This document shows positions 44,256 through 56,306 of a stretch of DNA of 64,000 nt, piece by piece (positions within the stretch are counted from its first letter, which is position 1; each line of letters opens with the position of its first letter). The notes under the pieces were generated by a model. That model saw only the letters and a program-made list of their open reading frames with translations. It made no database searches and was not told where the DNA came from. Both the position numbers and the translations under genes were made by a program. Source of the stretch: Pyrenophora tritici-repentis. Its lineage: Eukaryota > Ascomycota > Dothideomycetes > Pleosporales > Pleosporaceae. The DNA is taken from positions 7,750,001-7,814,000 of the forward strand of contig NC_089390.1 of the NCBI RefSeq assembly GCF_003171515.1, read 5' to 3'.

Positions 44256-46273
44256 ATGCACGACATGGCCCACCTGCACGCACGATCGCATCATCTACGA
44301 CGACAGCGCAACAACAATGACCCCGAAGTAGAGGTTGTCACGGCTATCGTCGTAGCGACTAAATTCGCAGATGACGACGACCCAGCGCCCACCATGAAGC
44401 CTATATTGCTTCCACCACCTGCTGTACGCCCACGTCCGACTACAACGTCTGCCGATAACCATGACGACGACGACGAGCCCCAGCAGACTGCCAAGCCAAC
44501 TTCCACCAGGAAACCGCCTCCTGCACATCATACCAACAATGCGGACGAGACTTCAACCCCGAAAAACTCCCCCAAGCCAGCCTCCACGCTCATGGTTGCG
44601 ACCAAATCACCTATGCCAAGCGTTGCTTCGTCAGTTACAGGCCTCGTATCTGCCACAGCCGCCATTTCCGCGAGCGCCTCTCCTTCCTCAACCGGTGCCG
44701 CAGGCTCAGAAGACGGCATGTCCACCGGTGCTATGGCCGGTCTTGCCTTGGGTATCCTTCTGTTTTTCTGTGCGATCCTGACTGGTATCTTGCTCCTGTA
44801 CCGCCGTAAGAAGAATCAAATGGCTTCCGCAGCCGCAGCCAAGGAGAATGAGAAGACCGAAATGTATAATGCACCACCACCCAGGCCTCCACCTCCCCAG
44901 GTGGTAACTACCCCGGCCCCGGCCCCGGCTCCCATCATTAATTCTACGCGCACCCCGGCCGCTGCACCGCGTCTGAGCCTGCGACCCGTCACTCAGTTCG
45001 ACCCGACATTCAACGAGCAGGCTAAAGCTGGAGGAAACTCTCTCACTGTCGCTGCCGCCGCTGCTCAGTCAAGCAACAAACATTCACCTTCTGCATCGGC
45101 TGAACGTCCAGTCAGCGCTTGGGAGCGACATGGAGCCTCAAACGCTCCTACTAGTAACCCGTTCAGCGACCCTGAGCCGCAATCTGGTCCCGCTTCATCC
45201 AATCCCTTCGGAAACAAGGCTGCCGTCGATGCTCAGCAGGCTTCAATCCCTGACTCGCCTCCTAGTACTTCCCCGGTCAATTCAGCAATGCACTCCTCCC
45301 AGCCCAGCAGTGATTCTGCCAACCCAGCCATTGCCGCCGCTGCAGCCAGTGCTGCCGCCCTGGCAGCAGCAACGGCTCCTAACCCACCTCCCAAGACTGA
45401 CCTCCCGCTGCCTCCATCAGTTGCCGCCAATGCTGGAGGTGTCCCGCCGAATAGCATCCCTGCTTCTCCCGGTCCTGCTCCGAGTGGTCCCCCTCCCGTC
45501 GCTGGCGCTGTAGCTGGCGGTGCTGCTCCTGGTCCCAACAACGTTCACCGTGTCCAACTTGACTTCAAGCCTTCTATGCAAGACGAACTTGACCTTCACG
45601 CCGGTCAGCTCGTCCGCATGCTCCACGAATACGATGATGGATGGGTACGTACTAGCCTTTTGTATAAATGTGTTTATCTGACTAACTTGATCAGGCTCTC
45701 TGTATCCGTATGGACCGCTCGCAACAAGGAGTTGTTCCCCGCACATGTCTCTCCAAGCACCCAGTCAAGCCGCGCAACGGTCCCCCTCGTCAAGGTCCGC
45801 CGCCGCAAGGTGCTATGCGTGGCCCTCCTATCCGCTCGCCCATGGGTCCCGGCAGTGTACCTCAGCCACGTCCTCTTTCGCCCGGTAGTGCCATGAACTC
45901 ACCTTCCATGGCTCAAGGTCCCGGTAACATGAGCCCTGGTCCCCGTCAGATGCCACCGCAGCAAATGCAAAGCCCTCGCATGCGGTCCAACAGCAACGCC
46001 CCTGAACAAGGTCCTCCACGTGGCCGCTCCAACAGTAACGCTCCTTACGCCGCTCCCCAGCGCTCAATGTCGCCTGGTCCCTACGGTGGCGGACCAGAAA
46101 TGGCTCCTCCACCCCAGGTGGACGGTCGTCCACGATCAAACTCTGCAGGCCAGGTTGGCAACCCTCGACGAGGCCCAGCCCCCGGCCCAAGCCCCATGAA
46201 CCCCAACTCTGTGGCGCCTGGTGCCCCTGCTCCTATTCCAAACCGGAAGCCGGTCCCTGGTTTGGCCATCTAG
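44256..46273 (+). CDS. Single-pass membrane protein with cytoplasmic SH3 domain
   Basis: Exons 44256..45644 and 45695..46273 with a 50-nt intron (GTACGT..CAG, branch ACTAAC) code for 655 residues. The start is the ATG at 44256; upstream in-frame codons lack ATG. The N-terminal 170 residues are Thr/Pro/Ser-rich and probably extracellular or lumenal. A single transmembrane segment (GLALGILLFFCAILTGILLL, about 165-184) is followed by YRRKK, the positive stop-transfer side. A long Pro/Ala/Ser-rich stretch leads to an SH3 domain at about 430-485 (VQLDFKPSMQDELDLHAGQL, DDGWALCIRMDRSQQGVVPR), split by the intron at the conserved Trp. The C-terminal tail is Pro/Gly/Met/Asn-rich with repeated RSNSNAP units. 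The layout resembles Fus1-like or polarity scaffold membrane proteins, an inference. Confidence 0.87.
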
Positions 46274-47809
46274 AGCAATTTGGATCAAGAAAAGACCGGT
46301 GCTTTTTTTTATGAGGAACGTTTTTAGCGGTTTCTTATCATACCAATCTCCTTGATGTTTCTGTTTTGCTTCACTTCAAACGTGAGGGTAGTTATCGCCT
46401 ACTGTGATTCTTCTCCCGCCAGACCTTGGTCTTTTGGTTTGTAGTGGCTAGTCGCTTCATGTTCTGCTGTTGCTGCTGCTCCTAGGGCGCGGGTTTTGGT
46501 CTTCTCTCACCTACACATACAAGTTATCAATGCCAAGCAAAGATTGAGACTTCGTCGTCCTCTGAGCAGCAGTAATGCCCGTGGCTCCCACTTACTTATC
46601 CTTTTTGCTTTCAATGTTTATACCCCGAAGCCTCGCACTCTAGCTAAATCGACCAAATCGCACTTCGAGAGCGGGCGGGCGAGGTGATTTTTTTTTTCGT
46701 TCTTGTCCTAGCTTAGAAAGTAGCCCCCATAATGTCTTGAAGATATTGTTTTGTTCTGTTCGGCTTTGAAGCGAGAATGCGGAGGGGATTGTGGATGTGG
46801 TTTCTCTCAGTTGGCTTAGTCCAGGTCCGCTAGGACGGTTTGAGAGCAGGGATTGAATTATCTCTTTTTGACTTGATTCGGTTTCCTAAATTTCACTTTG
46901 TCTGGTTTTGATGCACTTGTGTATGTGTGGGATTTGCTGTATGTACCGTGTCGATCGGCTGCTGCTGCTCTTTCTGCTGCCTTTGCATGGATGAAAATTG
47001 GATAAGAGGGGAAGTATGTAGTCTGCATATACGATAACTTTTTGTTAGGGAGGGCAATGAAACGTGTGTTAACAAATTGCGTTTTCCATGATATTGTCGT
47101 CTAATTTCTATTCATACCCATCCTCTTCTTAAATCGGACGGGTTAGATTTGGGTTGACAAAGCGGGTGTGACATGTATTAGCAGAAGGAGCCACTGACGG
47201 ATGCGATAACGGCATGCCAAGCTTAACCATCCCATCCGGTAGCTTTGACTGACCAGCCTCATTCTTCTCCCCAGAACTGTATTATCTAGACTTTTTCTAG
47301 AAGTTAAGTAATCATATTGAAAATGAGCATTTGATGTTTAGTATACAACCTAAGAACTCTGCAATAAATACCCTCGAGTTCTAGGTTGTAGGATTTAGAA
47401 TCGCAGCTTTTGGCCCTTAGTACCGACTTGGGCAACTTGCCTTTTCTCGGACATATCCTGAATAGGAGGTATATTGGCATTTACCAACGGATTTGTCTTA
47501 TACTGAATATGACGGATGGGTTATAGTCAACAGGACAATCCCTGCGTCCAACACGGGTAGTGGCTGTTCTCATAAGCTTTTACTTATACATTTGGGTCCA
47601 AGAACTTTACTTAGCAAACCTCACGTGGTCTTTATGAAAACGACAGGTTTCGAATGATTCATATGGGGGCTATCTACAAATGAAAGAGCGTATCTGTTGA
47701 CCTTCATACAAATCAGGTTCGAAATCAGAAAGGCAGAATACCATCCAAGTTTAATGAGCGAATAGATGTGGGTATTAGGACGCGACTTTTGAACAGTTTG
47801 TCTTACTAC
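46274..47809. other. Intergenic between convergent genes
   Basis: Contains the 3' UTRs of the SH3 gene and of the RBR ligase gene, T-rich. A short hairpin is noted at 47345..47389. No gene seen. Confidence 0.55.
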
Positions 47810-49281
47810 TCAGACGCGATGCAAACGACAATCCATACACACCTCCAACTGACAGCGGCGGCATTGCATGATGAATTTCCTGTGTCTCGCGTTACACATC
47901 TCGCAGCGGAATCGTTGACGCCTTCCACCGTAGATCTGGGTAAATTTCTTTCGACCACGATGCTCACACTCGTCGGTATTGCGAAGTTGCTCTTGCACTG
48001 CGGCAACGCGACGCTGACGCTCTGCAGGCAGAAGATCTGGAGGTGCGACTCTATCAACGACCTGCTCGGCACGTCTGATGAGGTTTTCCTCAATCCAGAA
48101 AGCACATGTGCATCTTCGGGGCTTGGTCCATTCTGTACCACATTGGTAGCAGAACTCGGCACCACATCGGCATCTTTTTCACTGTCAGACAGGCATTTCA
48201 AGAAAGCGCATTGATTCAGGGTATCACGAATCAAAGAAAGGATTCAGGGTTTTACTCACGTCATATGATTGCAGCCCCATTCAATAGCAACCATGGAGCG
48301 ACATGAGAAGCAACGACGCCATTGATTCTCCGCTCCCAGATCCAAAATTGCCTGGAGGCTACTATCTGCGGGACAATCGCCTTCATGCTGCGGACTGTTA
48401 CACGTGGTACAGGTTTTGGTCCTGCAACGAGGACAGGTTGCTTCGCCAGCAGCGATGTGACAGGGAGCAATGAATCGCCCGCATTCGGAGTTGCTACAGT
48501 ACGTCTTGACCGGTGTTTGTTTCTCTATTTCCGCATTTGTGAAATCCTCCAACTCTTCCGCAGTCAAGCAACCAAGGATTATGGAGCGAGAAACCTCCTT
48601 GCCACAGCATCGTGGAGGCAAATAGGCCAAATCGTGGCTTACAACGCCGTTCATGATGAATTGCTTCAAGCAGGAGCTGCAGTACTGATGATGGCTATCG
48701 CATCCGATATGGGTGATGTCGGCAAAACGAAACTCTTCTCTGCAAGCAATACACTCGAACTGGTTGCGGGCCAATTTTCCCATAGCATCCGCCTGACGCT
48801 GAGTATACGAGACAGATGGACCAGCCTCATTTTCCAAGTCATCATGGGCGTCATGCTCCGAACTCAGTAGTGCAGTCATGCGGCGAACAACCTCGTTCTC
48901 GATGGAGTCGTCACGCACTACCTCGGCGTATGGAGGAGGCGCTTCAAGATCCGGATCATCGCTGCTCATCTGGACAGCTACACGGCGATCTTCTTGGGCC
49001 TGCGTTTCGACTTGAGCGAGCTCCGCAATTACTTCGGCATCAGCATCCACAGCATTGGCAATGCTATGAGCGAGTTTGACATCCTTGAGAAACGCCAGAT
49101 GAGTCTCAATCTCAGTAAGGTAGCTGGCATAGGCAACCTCCAAATCCGGAACATTGTCTGGCGTATACTTTGCCTTCTTCGTCTCCTCACGGTAGTTGAT
49201 TTCTTCCAGCTGCAAGGACAATGCAACAATTTCGTCATCCAGATGACACGGATGAGAGGCTTGCTGGGAAATGACTGACAT
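47810..49281 (-). CDS. RBR-type (RING-IBR-RING) E3 ubiquitin ligase
   Basis: Exons 48260..49281 and 47810..48173 with an 86-nt intron (GTGAGT..AAG) code for 461 residues. RBR ligases accept ubiquitin on a catalytic cysteine in RING2 before passing it to a substrate. RING1 starts at FECIACREEF (about 177) and continues through CDSHHQYCSSCLKQF and PPRCCGKE. The IBR region has YCSNSECGRFIAP, ATCPRCRTKTCTTCNSPQHE and C-P. The RING2 region starts WRRCFSCRSMVAIEWGCNHM and continues across the intron into TCRCGAEFCYQCGTEW; the Cys of GCNHMTC is the expected catalytic residue. The C-terminus adds a further CxxC cysteine-rich piece (FRCEMCNARHRK, CRRCQLEVCMDC). The N-terminal 170 residues are acidic and helical. 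Substrates are unknown. Confidence 0.92.
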
Positions 49282-49867
49282 GGTTGCTAGTAACGAGCTA
49301 ACTTGGTGAAATCTTGGTGTTGAATCAACGTAAAAAAACCCTTGGGTAACGAGAAAAAATTACGAGACGCATCACAGACAAAGGGTGAGGTTTTGAAGCC
49401 CTGGGCTGATGCGGGGTAGACGCGGAATCGTGCGGGGTGTGTATAAGGTCCACGACATGGTACCCCTTTCCATTGCGTGAGTGTTGTTCTCGAATCAAGA
49501 AGCACATTTCTCGCCAACCCTCCGAGATTGACCCGGCTCCAAGACACCAGGGAAGGTCGAGCAATCGCATATTCTTCAGCGAACAAGGTGGGAGAGATGG
49601 CATCCAAGAAAAGAGACTCCTGGTTCTTGTGTTTACATCAATGTACCTGTAAATGTCTGTATTTATAGGCATAGAATCTTTTCAGGTAGGTGTATAGATG
49701 TGAACTCCCGATGTTTATCAAGAAAGGTATCACATTATAGAGAACAGAAGGGCAAAGTAGAGGTTGGTAAATCACAAATCCCACAAAACTCAATACACAA
49801 TACAAAAGCCCACACATCATTACGTCCTCCCTATGATACACGGAAGAACGCCACTACATTGTCCCTC
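49282..49867. other. Intergenic
   Basis: Promoter side of the RBR gene and 3' flank of the NADH dehydrogenase gene. No gene seen. Confidence 0.6.
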
Positions 49868-51795
49868 TCAGAACCGACTGATATCTCTCCCAAAAACCCA
49901 ATTCACCACCCAATAAACCGGCACAAGAACCTTGTTTCTCCAACTCACCGTCCTCGTAATGTATGCGCCACGCCAAATAATCCACGCTACATACCCTTGC
50001 AATCTGCCACCCCACTTACCGCCGCCCTGGAACAGTGCATTCCAATTACCAATATACGCCAGGGTGCCCAGATCCCTGTACGTGAAGCCCTTTGTTGTCG
50101 TGGTGGGATTGAGAGAGGAAGATGCGGGGGACGGCTGGGGGTCGATGTCAGAGTTGATGTCGGCTTTGTTAAAGCGTTTGGCGAGCCAAAAGGCCTTTTG
50201 GGAGGCGACTTGTGCGGTGGCCGGATAGGATGTCGATTCTATGATGCCACAGTCGCCGAGGGCGAAGACGTCGGGGTGGATGGCTTCGATTGAGGCGTTT
50301 TTGCTGTCTTTGCTGTCTGAGAAGGAGGATTCGGGGACAAGTTTGACGCGGAGGTGGTCATCTGTTATTATAGAGCCAGATTTTGCGTCTTTCTTGACGA
50401 CCCATTTTACGCTTGAGGGAGATACGGTGGCGGGGTCCGATGTAGGAGAGGGAATGTGGAGGTTTGTAGGGGCTTCGCGGACGTCGGAGAGGGCGCTGGC
50501 GACGAAGGGGTTTTGCATGAGTCCTGTGCCTGTGGAGAGGGGTGTCAGTCATTCACTTCTCCTTTTTGGGGTGATGGAGAGATATTCAAACTTACTCCAA
50601 ACACACATTCCCACGCCAATCTCACCCTCCTCCTTCACCTTGAGCGTATACAAATACTCTTGACCCACATCATACGGCTGACTCCGTTCAGCAGGTGCAC
50701 CAGGCCTCAGCTCCTCAACATGATGGCTAGTCTTTATCTGAATACCTTCGCGCTTGAACTTTTGCATGGCATAATCAGCCAATTTCTTATCAAACATGGG
50801 CAGCACCTTCTCCGCAACATCATAAACAGTAATATTGTGGTACTGAATGAGTTCCGGGTAAAGCCTCCGCATATCCTCGTTGATCAAATCGTGCAACTCG
50901 GCGCTGAATTCGATGCCCGTGGGTCCACCGCCCACAACAGCAAAGTTGAGCAGCTGCTTCTTCATTTCGACAGATGTCGTAGGTAGAGCGGCGCCTTCGA
51001 AACATGCGAGGATGCGATTCCGGATCTTGCGTGCGTCGCCTACGTCCTTGAGGAAAAAGGCATGTTCTTTTACCCCTGGGGTGCCAAACGTCTGGCTGTA
51101 GCATCCAACCGTAACTATCAATTTGTCGTAGTTCACATCAAACAGTTTTCCCGTCTTTACTTCTTTCTTCTTCTCTTCACTTCGCTGCGAGGGTGTCTCG
51201 TCTGCATGCCTGTCTGCAGCAAGTGCAACACTCTGCCGTGCATCATCGACCGCTTGCTCTATGGTAATGGTCTTGTTCTTGAAATCCACGTCATCGGCCC
51301 AGCCCTGGATGAATTCGACTTTTGTACGTCGGCTTCGCACTGGCTCGAGCGCGGTTCTGAATTCAAGCGTGCCGACTGCGGTTGAGGCGAGGAGGGGAGT
51401 AAAAGCGAAGTAGGATCGAGGCGAGATTACTAGAGCTTGGTATTTCGACGAGTCAAGGGTGCGGGCGACTGTGAAGCCTGCCCAGCCTGAACCCAGGACG
51501 ACGACGCGCTCGCGATCTGGATAGGGAGATTTTCGTTAGCCTTTTGGTGTTTGTCTATTTCCCATGAAGAATATTTGTCGCTTTCTATTCTTTCCTTTCT
51601 TGCTAAGAACTTAGACTCAAACATACCATTCCGTGCCTTATCCAATTGCTCAATCGTAATCGCCCTCCTCTGCTCCGAAACTTTTCCTCCCACCAAGGCG
51701 CCTGTCCTAGCATTACCATGTAACCCACCACTTGACCTCGACACAAGCTCTCTTGGCACAAAAGGTAACCGCAACATAGGTCTAGAGCAAATCAT
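49868..51795 (-). CDS. Type II (rotenone-insensitive) NADH:ubiquinone oxidoreductase, mitochondrial
   Basis: Exons 51627..51795, 50596..51516 and 49868..50529 code for 583 residues. The enzyme passes electrons from NADH to ubiquinone through FAD without pumping protons, on one face of the inner mitochondrial membrane. Seen: an Arg/Ser-rich N-terminus (about 1-50) typical of targeting; the FAD dinucleotide motif VVVLGSGWAGFTVAR right after the first intron; the NAD motif AVVGGGPTGIEFSAEL (about 270); the C-terminal FAD contact DVFALGDCGII; and a C-terminal amphipathic, Trp/Arg-rich membrane anchor (WIIWRGAYITRTVSWRNK). No EF-hand insertion is present, which favours an NDI1/NDE2-like enzyme rather than calcium-binding NDE1. 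Introns of 110 and 66 nt have GT..AG ends and join in frame (RN-DRERVV; VWS-TGLM). Which membrane face it uses cannot be told. Confidence 0.93.
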
Positions 51796-52390
51796 CTTTT
51801 GAATTGCTAGACAATAGCGATGTCACAGAACCACGTTTTTTTTTCTACTAATTATTTTCCCTTCGTCGCATTGACGGCCGGGTGCTTGCGGAGGGCGGAG
51901 CCATGACGTACCGCTGCTGCAAACTTGACGCGTTCCGAGAATAGTGGGTTGCCGGTTAGTTAGTTACCGCGACTTGATAGCGGGGCTCCCTAGTCAACTG
52001 AGATACTGATAAACTGCGTTACGTGCGTAGCAATCGTCCGTGATGTTTGTGCGCTGGGTCGGATCGGAAGTTGTAGGCTTGATGTCGGTTGCCGGTGCAA
52101 GTTTCTTTCCGGAGCTTGGTGAAGCATGGGTGTACCGAATGTGTAACCCGCAATAACTCCATGCCTGCTTAGATAAGATTTTGTTGGACTGACTCACTAA
52201 GGTTATGAATTTCCATTCGCACAGTCATTCCAAACATCGAAGAGTGTGAACAGCCAGAAAGACAGATATTCATAGTACACGGATAAGATGGTCATAATCC
52301 AATACCAGCACATCCATCAACGGGCATCCCATGGAAACAAGTGTAGAAACCCCTAAACGCCCATGAATTACACAAATCGCACCACACCAT
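51796..52390. other. Intergenic
   Basis: Promoter side of the NADH dehydrogenase gene and 3' flank of the Mis14 gene. No gene seen. Confidence 0.6.
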
Positions 52391-53089
52391 CTACTTTTTC
52401 CCTAGATACCCCGCCACATCCCCCGCCCTTTCCAACCTTGCCATGGTCTCCGGCAACCCCTTATTCAGCCTTTGTAGTCCTTCAACCGCCCGCTCCCAAT
52501 TCTTCTCTACCTCTTCCTGTCTCATATTCGCCTCAACATCCGCCACATCCGCCACACCCAGTACCTCAGCGCCTTTAACTATACCCCTAATCTTCTCCTC
52601 TATCTCCCTATTCTCCTGCTCAAACTGCTCCTGAAACGCGTCTGCCGCCGCCTTTGGCGTTGTCCTCCTATGCTGTGAGATCTTTGCAATAAGTGCATCA
52701 CGCTTCGCTACCGTACTCGATAGCTGACCCCGCAACTTGTCGTCAAAAGGCTCGAATTCTTCTTTTTCAACGAGCGACTCGCCTTCGTTGTCGGCAGATA
52801 GTATCCCTTTTATTTTCTCGCCGCGCTCGTCTTCATCGCCAGAGCGGCCGCGCGCGATAACGTCGATGCCATTTATACTAATGTTATGCCGCATGCCTTG
52901 TAGAACTTGGGCGACAAATGCTTCGACTAGTTCTTCAACGTTGCGTCGCAGTTCGTCAGGCTCACTAGTGTCGGAGACGGGGGGCAGGTGAAGGTCGAGT
53001 TTTTGGCGGGCGGCAGTGCGGATTTTTGAAGTTAGATAGGTGAGGTCTGTCGGGGATTGGAGTTCAATTTTGCGGTGTTCGGAATCCAT
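52391..53089 (-). CDS. mis14: Kinetochore protein Mis14/NSL1 homologue
   Basis: Intronless, 232 residues from the ATG at 53089 (MDSEHRKIELQSP); the frame extends upstream only with non-ATG codons. Mis14/Nsl1 is a subunit of the four-protein MIND/Mis12 complex that connects centromeric chromatin to the microtubule-binding Ndc80 complex. Visible: the N-terminal family block SPTDLTYLTSKIRTAARQKL and the following LDLHLPP, then DELRRNVEELVEAFVAQVLQ and MRHNISINGID, which match the Mis14 pattern; a charged linker; a long helical/coiled-coil C-terminal half (about 130-225) rich in Glu, Gln and Arg; and the end VAGYLGKK. Assignment rests on motif pattern and size, so moderately firm. Confidence 0.82.
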   Translation of the reverse strand: MDSEHRKIELQSPTDLTYLTSKIRTAARQKLDLHLPPVSDTSEPDELRRNVEELVEAFVAQVLQGMRHNISINGIDVIARGRSGDEDERGEKIKGILSADNEGESLVEKEEFEPFDDKLRGQLSSTVAKRDALIAKISQHRRTTPKAAADAFQEQFEQENREIEEKIRGIVKGAEVLGVADVADVEANMRQEEVEKNWERAVEGLQRLNKGLPETMARLERAGDVAGYLGKK

Positions 53090-53729
53090 AGTGTATGCGT
53101 TCGTGTGTGGTGAAGTAGTGAGGGTGTGCGACTGCTGCCTCTGTGAGGTCCTCGTCGATTGTGCGATATGTTTCAATTCAACAGTCAGAGTCCCGTGTTA
53201 CTTGCTGCTCGTGTGTCGTTGTTGCTATACCGGTCGTTGCTTCTCGTTTTGGTCTTTGTTTATGTTGTTGAGTGCTCTGGCGAAACACGAACCACGAACC
53301 ACGAGAGCGCGACTTGCCCTGCTAATCGATAAGAGTTTCCCCACACCTCGGCTTAAGTTGGCCGACCTATCTGCCTATCTGTTGTACGTCGCGCAACAGC
53401 AGTTTGGACTAGATATAATTACAGATATTCATTCGCAATACTCTGAGTTATGTAGCGCTTAGTCCGGAAATAATCTATCTATAAATATCAAGCTTAGCTC
53501 GGAATGCGCCGCGCAGCCGAGCCAACGAGTGAAGCCACCCCAAACGCCTTCCATATACAAAGACCTTGCCCAACCTGAGCAAGGTAAACCCAAAACAAAG
53601 CGACCACTACCATTTCATACATATATCCCATAAGCGTCGCGTTGTCCAAAGAAAAGTGTGCCAAATCAATCGACAAATCCCATCTATGACCCATAAAGCA
53701 TCATCCTAGCCTCTACCGCAGGGCGCCCA
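53090..53729. other. Intergenic
   Basis: Promoter side of the Mis14 gene and 3' flank of the next minus-strand gene. A frame at 53040-53462 overlaps the Mis14 start on the other strand and has no motif. Confidence 0.55.
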
Positions 53730-54364
53730 TTATGAAGGAAACATGTTCTTAATCTCCTCTTCTGTAAGAATGATATCCTGCACAGGATCCTGTCTGCGCT
53801 CGAGGTCGTCAAAGTGGTAGTCGGCGTAGGAAGGGAGAAAGATTTCTATAAAGTAGACAGATATATCAGCATGTATTTCTCAAACACCAGTAGTGGGACA
53901 AGCCTGAGAGAGCAGTAACAAACACATTTATGCGTACCCTGGTTCCAATCAAATCCTTGACTCGCCTTCACACAAGTGATCTAGCTGTCTATTAGCCTCC
54001 ATGCTTGCTTTATCAACTACTACCTTCCCGTGTCACATACCAATCGCGGGCACTCATCCTCCCCAACATTAATAACTGTATGCTCAGCCCTGGAAAAAGC
54101 CTCTGACATCAAACTCTCCCTCCTCCGCATCCCTGGGCTGCTTGACGGCGTGCTCGACGCACTAACGCTGCTGCTATTGCTGCCGTAGCTCCCGTATTCG
54201 AAACGGTTCGCGCTCGGCGTGAACTTGTAGGTATGCACCGAGGCCGACGAGGGCGATGACGAGGAGCTGGATGTGCAGCGCGAAGGCGACGAGGAATCAA
54301 CAGAGTGTCTAGACACAGCTGCGTGTTTGCCCTTGCGCTTGGGGATGGCGATGGAGGATGACAT
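53730..54364 (-). CDS. Small conserved fungal protein, Ser-rich N-terminus and acidic aromatic C-terminus
   Basis: Three exons, 54041..54364, 53938..53980 and 53730..53845, code for 160 residues. Both introns have GT..AG ends (GTATGT, GTACGC donors). The middle exon is only 43 nt and is accepted because it joins in frame on both sides: ECPRL-ITCVKASQGFDWNQ-EIFLPSY. The N-terminal 80 residues are basic and Ser-rich (KRKGKHAAVSRHS) and probably disordered. The C-terminal 60 residues look conserved and globular or motif-like: TCVKASQGFDWNQEIFLPSY, then HFDDLERRQDPVQDIILTEE. I recognise the C-terminal pattern as a recurring fungal protein of unknown function; no reaction is proposed. Confidence 0.78.
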
Positions 54365-56306
54365 GGTGGTGGGCTGTTGACTGACGGGTACGGATACCGG
54401 AGGTAGTACTATAGTGATATGGACAAAGAATAAGCTTGTAGTAAGCCAAAAAGCCGTTGCGTAAACAGAAGAAGAAGAGCAAACGGCGTTGTACGTTCAC
54501 CGGCCGGTAGCTAAGGTAATGCCGTCAGTCAGGACAAGACAAAAGAAAGAAGAAAGAAAGACGGTCGGCAGACTGCAACAACCAGGCATCACCCACTTCA
54601 ACACTCTCGTCTCATAACCCATGTCGGTCCTCGGAACATGTCGTAGCTGGCAGCCTCGTCTGTGACTCCCACCTTACCAACGCCTCACACCAAGGTGCTT
54701 CAGCTTGCCAGCCAATCAAACGCGCCCACACGGCATACCGCCTGACGATCGTCCCGGGATCATCGCGCGGGCAGGCGACGTGTGACAGCGTAGGCCCGCC
54801 AGGCGTGCATGTGCATTGCATTAAGCTAACTTCATGGATTGCCTTTGGTGTCGTGGTCTTGTCGTGCTGCCTTATCTGCTTATCGGACCTGCCTGCTTGT
54901 TGGCCATGTCACATGTCAGATGCGATGGCGGCCCACCGCCAACCACTGTTGGTTTGTGAGTGAGCGTGTTGTGGGTAAGTATGCTAGGGGCTAGGGAGTG
55001 TGCTTGCATCTTGTACAGTAGGTCCGATTATCTGGTCTTCTCACATGATGGGTAAATGGGGCTACGAGAGGTTATACGAGGATGGCTGTCGGGGCGTGAT
55101 GGGTGACGTAGCTAGATCGGCGGAGCTCCGATTACAACTTCGGTGTATATACTGCATCCTATGCGTCTCAACTTTCAAGATTAGAGCCGCACACGAGCTT
55201 CTTCTTTGAACGTGACGGTGATGACGACAGGAGATCGAAACATGCTCTGATTCCAGCTAGCACAAGTACATTATAGAGGTAGCTTGCGAGGCTCCCACAG
55301 CTCCCACTACATTAGCTAGCATATAAGTTCCGACTACAATGATCCACTCTCACCCACGCCCTCTGTCTCGTCAAAAAAAAAACTATCGTACAGCCACATG
55401 TCGTTCACTCGCCATCCTCTTCACAGCAAAAAACAAACAAACTGATAATCGGTCCTGCCGAAGCCTCGCCCCAAAGCACCCGTCCAAAACAGAGAGCTAA
55501 CAAGATAGCCACTATAAGCGGATAAATGAAAGGAAAAAACGCCCAACGAGTGTGAGCGAGTAAAGGATGCAAAAACATCCGAAAAGCGCGCACATGTGTA
55601 TTCGCCAACATGCGTAATTAAAAGCGTGAGAGAGAGGCTAAGAAGTGGTAGTAGAACTAGTAGTAAATATCGGTAATAGTAGTAGTGGTACCTAATAGTA
55701 AGGTAGTTAGGGAGGTGATAGTAAAAGAAAAGAAGAAAAGCAAGCAAAGAGCAAGAGCAAGAGCAAGAGTCCGCATAACCAGTAAAAAACGCTTGCTTGC
55801 TTGCTTTGCAAAACACATACTAGAGAGACAGAGCCCAGCCCAAAGAAACCATTTTACAAAATACAAGCAAAAGAGGGAGAGAGAAACCAAAATCTTGCCG
55901 TCCTGTTCCCTTGTGTTATTGTTGGGACGGCGAAACCAGGCATTGTGTTCACCCCCTCTTCTCTCTCTCTCTCTCTCCCTCCGTCTTTCTTATGGATGAT
56001 GACAATAAACTGTCCGGCGTCCTCTCTCATCTTTACACCACCATGAAAAAAGGGTATTTCTCAGAACAACAAAGAGAACCAGCAATCTAACTCCTAATTA
56101 CTCCGGCGCCTTTAGATGCTTATGGATAGATCGTTGTTGCGGCGGTTGTGTTGGGGAAATGAATATATCCGATCAAAAGTAACTTGGGACGAGGGGGCGT
56201 AAAAGGGTGAGCTTGGTGTGAGGCGTCAAACAGCGGGGAATACATAGTAAAAATCGGGGGTATCGTAGCTTTTTCGTGTCGTGTCGCGCGCCGGGAGAAG
56301 ACGAAT
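54365..56306. other. Intergenic, simple-sequence rich
   Basis: About 1.9 kb without a supported gene. It contains promoter sequence for the small conserved gene, then runs of simple sequence: TAGTAG-like units near 55640-55700, GCTTGCTTGCTT near 55790, and a CT run near 55960. The end is the RasGAP 3' UTR. Confidence 0.55.
55955..55980 (+). repeat. CT dinucleotide microsatellite
   Basis: An uninterrupted run of CT units (TCTCTCTCTCTCTCTCTC) about 330 bp beyond the RasGAP stop codon. Confidence 0.8.
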
